Assembly: GCA_949289145.1 (NCBI GenBank)
Contig: CASEML010000078.1
Coordinates: 1 to 36,403 of the forward strand
Direction of reading: 5' to 3'
DNA from: an uncultured Eubacteriales bacterium
GTDB taxonomy: Bacteria > Bacillota > Clostridia > Lachnospirales > Lachnospiraceae
DNA: 36,403 nucleotides
Positions 15,640 to 23,410 of this stretch are shown here, in pieces. Every line of letters starts with the position of its first letter. The stretch's first letter is position 1. Made by a program: the position numbers and the translations under genes. The notes under the pieces were generated by a model that made no database searches, was not told the origin of the DNA, and saw nothing but the letters and a program-made list of their open reading frames with translations.

Positions 15640-16668
15640 ATGGAAGTGAGGAAAAATCATACAGCAAACATTCGCTATGGAATAGCTTTCCTTATATTGA
15701 TTGCACTTTTAGGAATATTGTTTGTATGGAATGTAAATTCCGGCAGTGTAGACTTAACTATAAAAGAAATCTATAAAATTCTGATTCACAAAAAAGGAGA
15801 AGAAACTTCCTTTCATATTGTATGGGATATAAGAATGCCGAGAATTTTGGCTGCTATTATTTTAGGCGGTGCTTTGTCCGTATCCGGCTTTTTGTTACAG
15901 ACATTCTTTGGAAATCCTATTGCAGGCCCTTTTGTGCTGGGAATTTCTTCGGGAGCAAAGTTGATGGTGTCCATTGTAATTGTAGTTTTATTGGAAAAAA
16001 GGATACTTGTAAATTCATTCCTTATGATCACTGCTGCTTTTGCAGGGGCCATGATATCTATGGGATTTGTTCTGGCAGTGTCAAAAAAGGTAGAAAAAAT
16101 GTCCATGTTGGTAATCTGTGGTGTTATGATTGGATATATTTGCTCTGCAATTACGGAATTTATTGTGACTTTTGCAGACGATTCAAATATTGTAAATCTG
16201 CATAATTGGTCTATGGGAAGTTTTTCTGGTATGAACTGGGATAAGATTTTGGTAATGGCGGTGGTGATTTTTTTCGTAATGGTCACAACTTTTTGCATGT
16301 CAAAGCCCATCAGTGCATACCAGATGGGGGAAGCCTATGCAAAAAATGTGGGAGTGAATGTGAGTTTGTTACGGATAATGCTAATTCTTCTGTCCAGTAT
16401 ATTAGCGGCTTGTGTCACCGCTTTTGCAGGTCCTATTTCTTTTGTGGGAATTGCAGTTCCCCATTTGGTCAAGAGCCTGTTTAAAACAGCGAAACCTATT
16501 CTGGTGATTCCGGGCTGCTTTTTGGGCGGAGCCGTGTTCTGTCTGTTTTGTGACCTGATAGCCAGAACCTTGTTTGCACCTACAGAACTTAGTATTAGTT
16601 CTGTAACGGCTGTATTTGGAGCGCCGATTGTGATTTATGTAATGATTCGGAGACAGACGAAAGTATAA
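15640..16668 (+). CDS. FecCD-family ABC transporter permease
   Basis: The 342-aa protein is a polytopic membrane protein of the BtuC/FecCD/FhuB family, which takes up large iron or cobalt complexes. Family landmarks include WDIRMPRILAAIILGGALSVSG near residue 65, the NPIAGPFVLGISSGA segment near 92, GEAYAKNVGVNV near 232 (the region that contacts the ATPase), and AFAGPISFVGIAVPHLVK near 264. Length and predicted helices fit a single subunit that works as a homodimer. It lies between the binding protein and the ATPase genes in one operon. Confidence 0.92.
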   Translation: MEVRKNHTANIRYGIAFLILIALLGILFVWNVNSGSVDLTIKEIYKILIHKKGEETSFHIVWDIRMPRILAAIILGGALSVSGFLLQTFFGNPIAGPFVLGISSGAKLMVSIVIVVLLEKRILVNSFLMITAAFAGAMISMGFVLAVSKKVEKMSMLVICGVMIGYICSAITEFIVTFADDSNIVNLHNWSMGSFSGMNWDKILVMAVVIFFVMVTTFCMSKPISAYQMGEAYAKNVGVNVSLLRIMLILLSSILAACVTAFAGPISFVGIAVPHLVKSLFKTAKPILVIPGCFLGGAVFCLFCDLIARTLFAPTELSISSVTAVFGAPIVIYVMIRRQTKV

Positions 16669-16678
16669 GGGAGGAAAC

Positions 16679-17773
16679 ATGAAAGAGTATTTTCTTTATA
16701 CAGACCATATGACAGTGGGATATCAGGGCAGACCATTGATCAGCGATATAGAATTAAAAGTGAAAAAGGGAGAGATTTTGACCTTAATTGGCCCAAATGG
16801 TGCAGGAAAATCTACTATATTAAAAAGTCTTACCAGACAGATGAATCTTTTAGGAGGAACGGTGTATATTGAACAGCGGCCCATGAATAAGATGACAGAT
16901 AAGGAAGTGGCAAGAAAACAGTCTATGGTTATGACAGAGCGGATACGACCGGAATTGATGACTTGTGAAGATGTGGTAAGTATGGGAAGATATCCTTACA
17001 CTGGCAGTCTTGGCATTTTAAGTAAAGAGGATAAAGATAAGGTAAAGGAGGCCTTGGAGCTGGTACATGCTACAGACCTTGCAGGTCAGGACTTTTTGAA
17101 AATCAGTGACGGACAGCGGCAAAGGATTCTTCTTGCCAGAGCAATCTGCCAAGAACCGGAGCTGATCGTGTTAGACGAGCCTACCTCTTTTCTTGATATT
17201 CGTCATAAACTGGAATTGCTGGCAATTTTAAAAAAAATGGTAAGGGAAAAACAGATTGCAGTGCTTATGTCATTACACGAACTGGAACTGGCGCAAAAAA
17301 TATCAGATTTTGTGGTCTGTGTACAGGGCAATACCATTGCAAACTATGGTACTCCGGAAGAAATCTTTCAATCTTCTTATATCAAGGAACTTTATGGTAT
17401 CACTAAGGGGACTTATAATACAGAATTTGGAACTGTGGAAATGGCAGCAGTAGAGGGAACGCCAGAAATTTTTGTGATCGGTGGAAATGGCAGTGGAATT
17501 ACTATATATCGTAAGCTGCAAAGAGAGGGAGTCCCCTTTGCAACCGGAGTGCTTCATGCTAACGATGTAGATTATTTTTTAGCAAAAGAGCTGTCAAATT
17601 GCGTTATAGTAGAAAAGGCCTTTGAAGCAATAAGAACTGAAAATTATGAGAAAGCATTAAAACAGATGAATCAGTGTAAAAAAGTATATTGTAATCTGCA
17701 AGAATTTGGTTTTTTGAATCATAAAAATCAAAAATTGTTGGAAATTGCAAAGCGGGAAGGGAAATTATTATAA
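16679..17773 (+). CDS. ABC transporter ATP-binding protein with unusual C-terminal extension
   Basis: The first ~240 residues are a FecE/BtuD-type ATPase: Walker A GPNGAGKST near 38-46, Q-loop region (RKQSMVMTE), Walker B LIVLDEPTS, D-loop FLD and switch His in SLHELELA. The signature reads ISDGQRQR where the usual form is LSGGQ, a conservative departure seen in some FecE-like proteins. Residues from about 255 to 364 form an extra domain not needed for a standard ATPase. It starts with a glycine-rich, Rossmann-like EIFVIGGNGSG and continues with alternating strands and helices. It may bind a nucleotide or a corrinoid, but this is speculation. It is the last gene of the operon; no terminator is visible before the rpsB promoter 5 nt further on. 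Confidence 0.88.
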   Translation: MKEYFLYTDHMTVGYQGRPLISDIELKVKKGEILTLIGPNGAGKSTILKSLTRQMNLLGGTVYIEQRPMNKMTDKEVARKQSMVMTERIRPELMTCEDVVSMGRYPYTGSLGILSKEDKDKVKEALELVHATDLAGQDFLKISDGQRQRILLARAICQEPELIVLDEPTSFLDIRHKLELLAILKKMVREKQIAVLMSLHELELAQKISDFVVCVQGNTIANYGTPEEIFQSSYIKELYGITKGTYNTEFGTVEMAAVEGTPEIFVIGGNGSGITIYRKLQREGVPFATGVLHANDVDYFLAKELSNCVIVEKAFEAIRTENYEKALKQMNQCKKVYCNLQEFGFLNHKNQKLLEIAKREGKLL

Positions 17774-17778
17774 TTTTG

Positions 17779-17807
17779 TTGCATTCGTAAAAATCTTATG
17801 ATATAAT
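17779..17807 (+). promoter_or_regulatory. Promoter of the rpsB-tsf operon
   Basis: TTGCAT (17779-17784) and TATAAT (17802-17807) are 17 nt apart with TGA directly before the -10 (extended -10). It begins only 5 nt after the preceding stop codon. Confidence 0.8.
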
Positions 17808-17824
17808 ATCGGAGGCAAAAAACA

Positions 17825-17886
17825 CATGTGTGGATTTCAGGCTGGTGCCTGCATGCAGGTGGTCTGTTGGTAATCGGAAGCACATG
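17825..17886 (+). promoter_or_regulatory. Structured leader of rpsB, possible S2 autoregulatory element
   Basis: CATGTG (17825-17830) pairs with CACATG (17881-17886), enclosing a CAGGC-TGGT-GCCTG hairpin (17838-17851) and a 12-nt palindrome CCTGCATGCAGG (17848-17859). A closed structure of this kind just before a ribosomal protein gene is typical of r-protein feedback leaders. I cannot match it to a named family, so function is inferred. Confidence 0.45.
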
Positions 17887-17915
17887 AACGAAAACAACCA
17901 AATGGAGGAAAAAAA

Positions 17916-18644
17916 ATGAGCGTTATTTCAATGAAACAATTACTGGAAGCAGGTGTACATTTTGGACATCAGACAAGAAGATGGAACCCTAAAATGGCAG
18001 AATACATCTACACAGAAAGAAATGGTATTTATATTATCGATTTACAGAAATCTGTAGGTAAAGTAGATGAAGCATATAAAGCTATCGCTGATATTGCAGC
18101 AGATGGCGGTACAATTCTTTTTGTTGGTACAAAGAAGCAGGCTCAGGATGCAATCAAGACAGAAGCAGAGCGTTGTGGAATGTACTATGTAAATGAGAGA
18201 TGGTTAGGAGGTATGTTAACAAACTTCAAGACTATCCAGCAGAGATGTGCAAAATTAAAAGAGATTGAGACAATGATGGAAGATGGAACAGCAGATGTTC
18301 TTCCAAAGAAAGAAGTTATCGAATTAAAGAAAGAACTTGCTAAGCTGGAAAAGAACCTTGGCGGTATTAAGGATATGAAGAAACTTCCAGATGCTATCTT
18401 TGTGGTAGATCCTAAGAAGGAAAGAATCTGCATTCAGGAAGCACATACATTAGGTATTCCTTTGATCGGTATTGCTGATACAAACTGTGATCCGGAAGAA
18501 TTAGACTATGTAATTCCGGGCAATGATGATGCAATTCGTGCAGTTAAGTTAATCGTTTCTAAGATGGCAGATGCTGTTATCGAAGCAAACCAGGGTGAAC
18601 AGTTTGTGGAAGAGGAAGCTGTAGAAGAAGCAGTGGCAGAATAA
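17916..18644 (+). CDS. rpsB: 30S ribosomal protein S2
   Basis: S2 is a structural protein of the small ribosomal subunit, needed for S1 binding and late 30S assembly. The 242-aa protein starts [26 protein letters not shown], a textbook S2 N-terminus, and contains the conserved [12 protein letters not shown] segment and the [12 protein letters not shown] motif. TGGAGG precedes the ATG. It is followed by tsf 30 nt later, the common bacterial arrangement. The C-terminal tail is acidic ([11 protein letters not shown]). Confidence 0.98.
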   Translation: MSVISMKQLLEAGVHFGHQTRRWNPKMAEYIYTERNGIYIIDLQKSVGKVDEAYKAIADIAADGGTILFVGTKKQAQDAIKTEAERCGMYYVNERWLGGMLTNFKTIQQRCAKLKEIETMMEDGTADVLPKKEVIELKKELAKLEKNLGGIKDMKKLPDAIFVVDPKKERICIQEAHTLGIPLIGIADTNCDPEELDYVIPGNDDAIRAVKLIVSKMADAVIEANQGEQFVEEEAVEEAVAE

Positions 18645-18674
18645 TTACATTATTATAAAACGGAGGAATATAAA

Positions 18675-19604
18675 ATGGCTATCACAGCAGCAATGGTAAA
18701 AGAATTAAGAGAAATGACTGGTGCAGGCATGATGGATTGTAAGAAAGCTTTGAATGCCACAGACGGTGATGTGGAAAAAGCAGTCGAGTTCTTACGTGAA
18801 AAAGGTCTTGCTACAGCACAGAAAAAGGCAGGAAGAGTAGCAGCAGAAGGTCTTGTTGCAACAACTCTTACAGCAGATGAAAAGAAAGCAGTTGTAGTAG
18901 AAGTAAATGCAGAAACAGACTTCGTAGCTAAGAATGAAAAATTCCAGAATTATGTGGCAGAAGTGGCAGCACAGGCTTTAAATACAACAGCAGCAGATGT
19001 AGAAGCTTTCTTAGCTGAGCCATGGGCAGCAGATCCAAGCAAAACTGTAAATGAAGTATTAGCTTCACAGATTGCTGTTATTGGTGAAAACATGAATATC
19101 AGAAGATTTGAGCAGGTTACAGAGGAGAACGGATTTGTTGCTTCTTATATCCATGCAGGCGGAAAGATTGGCGTTTTAGTAGATGTGGAAACAGATGTTA
19201 TAAATGATGCAATAAAAGAGATGGCTAGAAACGTAGCTATGCAGGCAGCAGCGTTAAAACCGCTTTATACCAGCAGAGATGAAGTAGATGCTGACTACAT
19301 TGAAAAAGAAAAAGAAATCTTAAGAGCTCAGGCTAAAAATGAAAAACCAGATGCTAATGACAAGATTATTGATGGTATGGTAATGGGACGTATCAATAAA
19401 GAATTGAAAGAAATCTGTCTTTTGGATCAGGTATACGTTAAGGCTGAAGATGGAAAACAGGTTGTCAGCAAGTATGTAGAAGAAGTTGCTAAGGCTAATA
19501 ATGCCAAGATTACGATTAAGAAATTTGTTCGCTTTGAAACAGGTGAAGGAATCGAAAAAGTTGAAACTGATTTTGCAGCAGAAGTAGCAGCACAGCTTCA
19601 ATAA
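18675..19604 (+). CDS. tsf: Elongation factor Ts
   Basis: EF-Ts recycles EF-Tu by catalysing GDP/GTP exchange. The 309-aa protein has the N-terminal UBA-like domain with MVKELREMTGAGMMDCKKAL, the TDFVAKNEKF motif near residue 80 that inserts next to the EF-Tu nucleotide site, the YIHAGGKIGVLV segment and a C-terminal dimerisation part. GGAGG lies just before the ATG. It is co-transcribed with rpsB and followed by a strong terminator. Confidence 0.98.
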   Translation: MAITAAMVKELREMTGAGMMDCKKALNATDGDVEKAVEFLREKGLATAQKKAGRVAAEGLVATTLTADEKKAVVVEVNAETDFVAKNEKFQNYVAEVAAQALNTTAADVEAFLAEPWAADPSKTVNEVLASQIAVIGENMNIRRFEQVTEENGFVASYIHAGGKIGVLVDVETDVINDAIKEMARNVAMQAAALKPLYTSRDEVDADYIEKEKEILRAQAKNEKPDANDKIIDGMVMGRINKELKEICLLDQVYVKAEDGKQVVSKYVEEVAKANNAKITIKKFVRFETGEGIEKVETDFAAEVAAQLQ

Positions 19605-19638
19605 TTTGTGAATAATCATTTAAAGATTTGAATCAATG

Positions 19639-19685
19639 AAAATCAGACATTTTGTGTGGCATATAACACAAGATGTCTGATTTTT
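19639..19685 (+). terminator. Terminator of the rpsB-tsf operon
   Basis: AAAATCAGACAT (19639-19650) pairs with ATGTCTGATTTT (19673-19684), and the stem extends inward through TTGTGT/ACACAA. A run of five T residues (19681-19685) ends it. This is a clear intrinsic terminator. Confidence 0.93.
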
Positions 19686-19721
19686 CTTAGAAAAAATGAG
19701 ATAAGTAAACTGAAAAAATAC

Positions 19722-19750
19722 TGTACGAATAGTCAAAAATATGTTATCAT
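19722..19750 (+). promoter_or_regulatory. Promoter of the polysaccharide deacetylase/bactofilin genes
   Basis: TGTACG (19722-19727) and TATCAT (19745-19750) are 17 nt apart, with TGT before the -10 giving an extended -10 element. The -35 is weak. The likely transcription start lies near 19757, just before the chosen ATG at 19787. Confidence 0.55.
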
Positions 19751-19786
19751 ATAACTTAGTACTTCGTGTTTAGAAGGGTAATCAGA

Positions 19787-20800
19787 ATGCGGTTATCCTT
19801 ATCTTTGAGAGGTCAGAAAGAAAAGTCTATGGCGGAGAGTAGGATGGAACAGAACAATGGCAAAAATGAAGAATTAGAAAGAAAAAAAAAGCGTGTAAAA
19901 AAATTGAAGCATGCAATTATAATTACATTAATATGTGCAATACTAATTCCTATCATCATGTGTGTTTGCCTGCTGGTTAAAGTGGGTACTATGCAAAAGC
20001 AGATTGACCAGTTATATGAAATGCGGCAAAACAAGCAAAAAGAAGAACAACTGGCACAAGAAGAAACACTGAAAAAAGAGCAGGAACAAGCGGAGATTCT
20101 CGCCAGTAAACTTCCCGAAACTACGGAAACAGATGAAATATCTGCCCAGAAGGAGGACGGAAGGAAAAAGGTATACTTGACATTTGATGATGGCCCCAGT
20201 ACTGGAACAGAAGAAATTCTCACGATTTTGAACGAGTACGATGTGAAGGCAACCTTCTTTGTGGTTGGAAAAGAAGATGAATATTCTATGGAGATGTATA
20301 AGAAGATTGTAGATCAAGGACATACTTTGGGAATGCATTCTTATTCTCATCAGTACAGTACGATTTATCAGTCTGTGGAAGCTTTCGCTCAGGATATTAA
20401 ACGTCAGAAAGACTTATTAAAGGAAGCCACAGGAGAAGATATAAGACTGTTTCGGTTTCCGGGAGGAAGCAGTAATTTGGTAAGTAATATTGGCATGGAG
20501 GAATTTATTAAATATTTAAATGAAGAAGGAATTACATACTTTGACTGGAATGTTTCTAGTGGAGATGCCACAAGTAAATCTTTAGAGCCGGAAGCTTTGG
20601 TGCAGAATGTAATACGGGATGTGGGGATATATAATAATTCTGTAGTTTTGATGCATGATGCGGCAGATAAGCCAAATACGGTAAAAGCACTTCCGATGCT
20701 GATTGAACAGCTGCAGGAAATGGATGTGGATATTCTTCCTATTACAGAGGATGTAAAACCAATACAGCATATCAAAGCAAATGAGGTAGAAAATAATTAA
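19787..20800 (+). CDS. Membrane-anchored polysaccharide deacetylase (NodB domain)
   Basis: This enzyme probably removes acetyl groups from peptidoglycan or a cell-wall polysaccharide outside the membrane. The 337-aa protein has a basic N-terminus, one membrane helix (about residues 45-67), a coiled-coil linker rich in Gln/Glu/Lys, and a C-terminal NodB domain. Catalytic motifs are TFDDGPS with Asp134-Asp135, the zinc-binding HSYSH, RFPGG, and the FDWN and VLMHD segments. ATG 19787 follows AGAAGGG by 8 nt; ATG 19844, with GGAG upstream, is a credible alternative. It is placed between tsf and pyrH and 23 nt before a bactofilin gene. Confidence 0.85.
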   Translation: MRLSLSLRGQKEKSMAESRMEQNNGKNEELERKKKRVKKLKHAIIITLICAILIPIIMCVCLLVKVGTMQKQIDQLYEMRQNKQKEEQLAQEETLKKEQEQAEILASKLPETTETDEISAQKEDGRKKVYLTFDDGPSTGTEEILTILNEYDVKATFFVVGKEDEYSMEMYKKIVDQGHTLGMHSYSHQYSTIYQSVEAFAQDIKRQKDLLKEATGEDIRLFRFPGGSSNLVSNIGMEEFIKYLNEEGITYFDWNVSSGDATSKSLEPEALVQNVIRDVGIYNNSVVLMHDAADKPNTVKALPMLIEQLQEMDVDILPITEDVKPIQHIKANEVENN

Positions 20801-20823
20801 AGGGAGAGAATGGAGGAATACAG

Positions 20824-22041
20824 ATGAGTTTTTTTAAGGATTTTAAAGAGGATTTATCTCAGGCCGTCAGTGAATTAATGCCTTCAGAGGAGGAAATGCT
20901 GGGGAAACTTGAGGAAAAGGAAAATAAAGAAAAACCGACAGATATTACGGAAGAATTTATTATTCCGGAAGAAGAACCAGCTGAGGTTACGGAAGATATG
21001 ATATCAAATGAAACTTCAGCTCAGGAGGAATTTATTATTCCTGAGGAAGAAGAAATAACGTTTTCTCCAGAGGAAGAACCGGCAACAGTTCAGGAGGAGA
21101 AAAATGCAGAAATGCCGGAAGAAATAGAAAAGGTATCTGAGGATATAGAAGAAACAGAGGAAGATACATTTTTGGATAGTGAATTGTCAGAAGACGAGTT
21201 TGAAGAACAAACGGAAATACATGGGGAAACAGTGGAACCGGAAGATGACAATGGTACAGATGCTATGTTCGGTGAATTTGTAAAAGGGATGCTGGAGAAA
21301 CTTGAGGAAGAGAAAGAAACAGAGGAACTCACAGCGGTTACGGAGGAATCTGTTATTCCTGAGGAAGAAAATAAAACTGATTCTGCAGAAGAAGATTTGT
21401 TTGCTGAACTTCATACCGAAAAAATTAAGCTAGAGGCGGAAGATTTAACATTAGAAGATTTCATGAAAGAGAATGGAATTATAGAAGAAACAATTAATCA
21501 GGAGGAAAATATTATGGCAATGGAAACGAATGAAATGGAAAGTTTAGTAGAGGAAGAAACAACCATTATGGATGACGACACACCAACAAGCGAAGATGTG
21601 GCAGTAATAACGAAAGGAATGAGAATTAAAGGTGATGTGGAATCTGACGGTTCTATTGAAGTAGTGGGAGATATTACTGGCAATATTACATGTAAGGGAA
21701 AACTTACTATTTCAGGTAAAGTAAACGGTAATTCAAGAGCGGCTGAAATCTTTGTGAATCAGGCAAGGATTGAGGGTGAAATTACAAGTAATGAAACAGT
21801 AAAGGTTGGAAACGGAACTGTTATTATCGGTAATATTTCAGCCACTTCTGCTGTAATTGCCGGAGCAGTAAAAGGTGATATTGATGTAAACGGTCCCGTT
21901 GTAGTAGATGCATCAGCAGTTGTTATGGGAAATATCAAGTCTCGTTCTGTGCAGATTAACAGTGGTGCAGTAATCGAAGGAACCTTCTCACAGTGTTACA
22001 ACAGCGAAATTGATGTACAGGGAATCTTTGAAGAAAAATAA
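20824..22041 (+). CDS. Bactofilin-type polymer-forming protein with long acidic N-terminal region
   Basis: Bactofilins are cytoskeletal beta-helical polymers that localise cell-envelope enzymes. The bactofilin (polymer-forming) domain occupies about residues 260-395: short repeated strands such as IKGDVESDGSIEVVGDITGNI, GKLTISGKVNG and AVIAGAVKGDIDVNG. Ahead of it is an unusual, extremely acidic ~230-residue region with recurring segments EEFIIPEEE (two copies) and EESVIPEEE. The protein is 405 aa, while typical bactofilins are near 120-180 aa. A ribosome binding site and ATG inside the gene (21500-21516) could yield a standard-size 175-aa form. Adjacency to the deacetylase gene fits a wall-localising role. 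Confidence 0.87.
   Translation: MSFFKDFKEDLSQAVSELMPSEEEMLGKLEEKENKEKPTDITEEFIIPEEEPAEVTEDMISNETSAQEEFIIPEEEEITFSPEEEPATVQEEKNAEMPEEIEKVSEDIEETEEDTFLDSELSEDEFEEQTEIHGETVEPEDDNGTDAMFGEFVKGMLEKLEEEKETEELTAVTEESVIPEEENKTDSAEEDLFAELHTEKIKLEAEDLTLEDFMKENGIIEETINQEENIMAMETNEMESLVEEETTIMDDDTPTSEDVAVITKGMRIKGDVESDGSIEVVGDITGNITCKGKLTISGKVNGNSRAAEIFVNQARIEGEITSNETVKVGNGTVIIGNISATSAVIAGAVKGDIDVNGPVVVDASAVVMGNIKSRSVQINSGAVIEGTFSQCYNSEIDVQGIFEEK
21500..21516 (+). promoter_or_regulatory. Internal ribosome binding site and start codon in the bactofilin gene
   Basis: AGGAGG (21500-21505) is followed after 8 nt by ATG at 21514, in frame with the full gene (codon 231). Initiation here would give MAMETNEMESLV..., a 175-aa protein consisting of a short tail plus the whole bactofilin domain. 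Confidence 0.6.
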
Positions 22042-22053
22042 GAGGAAGAACGA

Positions 22054-22749
22054 ATGAAGCGAGTATTATTGAAATTAAGCGGTGAAGCTCTTGCGGGAGA
22101 TAAAAAAACCGGATTTGATGAACCCACCGTGACTCAGGTGGCAAATCAGGTCAAACAATTGGTGGATTCAGGGATTCAGGTGGGAATCGTAATCGGCGGC
22201 GGCAATTTCTGGAGAGGAAGAACTAGTGAAACCATAGAACGCACGAAGGCTGATCAGATTGGAATGTTAGCTACGGTTATGAATTGTATTTATGTTTCCG
22301 AAATATTCCGTTCTGTGGGCATGATGACACAGGTGCTGACTCCTTTTGAGTGCGGCAATTTTTCAAAACTCTACTCCAAGGACAGAGTAGAGAAATATTT
22401 TTCTAAGAATATGGTGGTATTTTTTGCAGGGGGCACAGGACATCCGTATTTTTCAACGGATACTGCAACGGTGCTGCGGGCTGTAGAAATAGAAGCAGAT
22501 GTGATTCTGTTGGCAAAAGCCATTGACGGTGTATATGACAGCGATCCAAAGGTAAATAAGGATGCCAAGAAATACGATGAAATTTCCATTAATGATGTGG
22601 TTGCGAATAAGCTGGCGGTTGTGGATTTAACAGCATCTATTATGTGTATGGAAAACAAAATGCCTATGATGGTATTTGGTTTAAATGAAAAAAATAGTAT
22701 CGTAAATACTGTAAATGGTAATTTTACCGGTACAAAAGTAACTGTTTAG
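22054..22749 (+). CDS. pyrH: UMP kinase
   Basis: PyrH phosphorylates UMP to UDP with ATP and is allosterically controlled by GTP and UTP. The 231-aa protein has the amino-acid-kinase fold: RVLLKLSGEALAG at the N-terminus, VIGGGNFWRG near residue 45, FAGGTGHPYFSTDTA near 125 (the UMP/catalytic loop) and LAKAIDGVYDSDPK near 153. It begins 12 nt after the bactofilin stop and precedes frr, the usual partner. Confidence 0.97.
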   Translation: MKRVLLKLSGEALAGDKKTGFDEPTVTQVANQVKQLVDSGIQVGIVIGGGNFWRGRTSETIERTKADQIGMLATVMNCIYVSEIFRSVGMMTQVLTPFECGNFSKLYSKDRVEKYFSKNMVVFFAGGTGHPYFSTDTATVLRAVEIEADVILLAKAIDGVYDSDPKVNKDAKKYDEISINDVVANKLAVVDLTASIMCMENKMPMMVFGLNEKNSIVNTVNGNFTGTKVTV

Positions 22750-22764
22750 GAGGAAATCAGAACA

Positions 22765-23316
22765 ATGGATGAAAGATTAACACAGTATGATGAAAAAATG
22801 CAGAAATCATATGAAAATTTAATCAGTGAGTTTGGAACCATCAGAGCAGGTAGAGCCAATCCTCATGTATTAGATAAAATCAGAGTAGATTATTATGGTA
22901 CACCGTCAAATTTACAACAGGTTGCCAATGTAACTGTTCCGGAACCAAGAATGATTCAAATTCAGCCTTGGGAAGCATCTTTGGTTAAAGAAATTGAAAA
23001 GGCAATTCTTTGCTCAGATTTAGGAATCAACCCTACAAACGACGGCAAAGTAATACGTTTGATTTTCCCGGAATTGACAGAGGAACGAAGAAAAGAACTG
23101 GCAAAAGATGTTAAGAAAAAAGGTGAACAGGCAAAGGTAGCCATTCGCAACATTAGACGGGACGGAAACGATGCTTTGAAGAAACTTGGTAAAACAGAAA
23201 TATCAGAAGACGAAATTAAAGATTTGGAAAATCAGTTACAGAAATTAACAGATAAATATATTGCAGAAGTCGATAAGGCGATTGATGAAAAATCAAAAGA
23301 AATACTTACTGTATAA
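22765..23316 (+). CDS. frr: Ribosome recycling factor
   Basis: RRF splits the post-termination ribosome together with EF-G. The 183-aa protein matches the family closely: RAGRANPHVLDKIRVDYYGTP in the first helix-loop, INPTNDGKVIRL, and the long C-terminal helix with RRDGNDALKKL. A good GGAGG precedes the ATG. It is 15 nt after pyrH. Confidence 0.98.
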   Translation: MDERLTQYDEKMQKSYENLISEFGTIRAGRANPHVLDKIRVDYYGTPSNLQQVANVTVPEPRMIQIQPWEASLVKEIEKAILCSDLGINPTNDGKVIRLIFPELTEERRKELAKDVKKKGEQAKVAIRNIRRDGNDALKKLGKTEISEDEIKDLENQLQKLTDKYIAEVDKAIDEKSKEILTV

Positions 23317-23320
23317 GTTT

Positions 23321-23352
23321 TATGGGGCATAGTAGACTTACTGTGCCCTATA
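23321..23352 (+). terminator. Hairpin after frr, possible partial terminator
   Basis: A stem of about 14 bp with G-U pairs forms between TATGGGGCATAGTA (23321-23334) and TACTGTGCCCTATA (23339-23352), with only a 4-nt loop. The T-run after it is short (AAGTTTACA), so it may only reduce read-through into uppS. Confidence 0.45.
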
Positions 23353-23410
23353 AGTTTACATAGAACATGGCGGCACCGTCATAATAATGATAGAATTTGG
23401 AGGATTTAGG

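Noticed and set aside
16679-17773. Frameshift or fusion suspected because the ATPase is longer than usual
   Set aside because: The frame is continuous with no overlap or compositional break, and the extension has plausible secondary structure, so it is described as a real extra domain.
21000-21420. Recurring EEFIIPEEE segments considered as a DNA tandem repeat
   Set aside because: The copies are short, irregularly spaced and differ at the DNA level, so they are better described as protein-level repeats in an acidic region.
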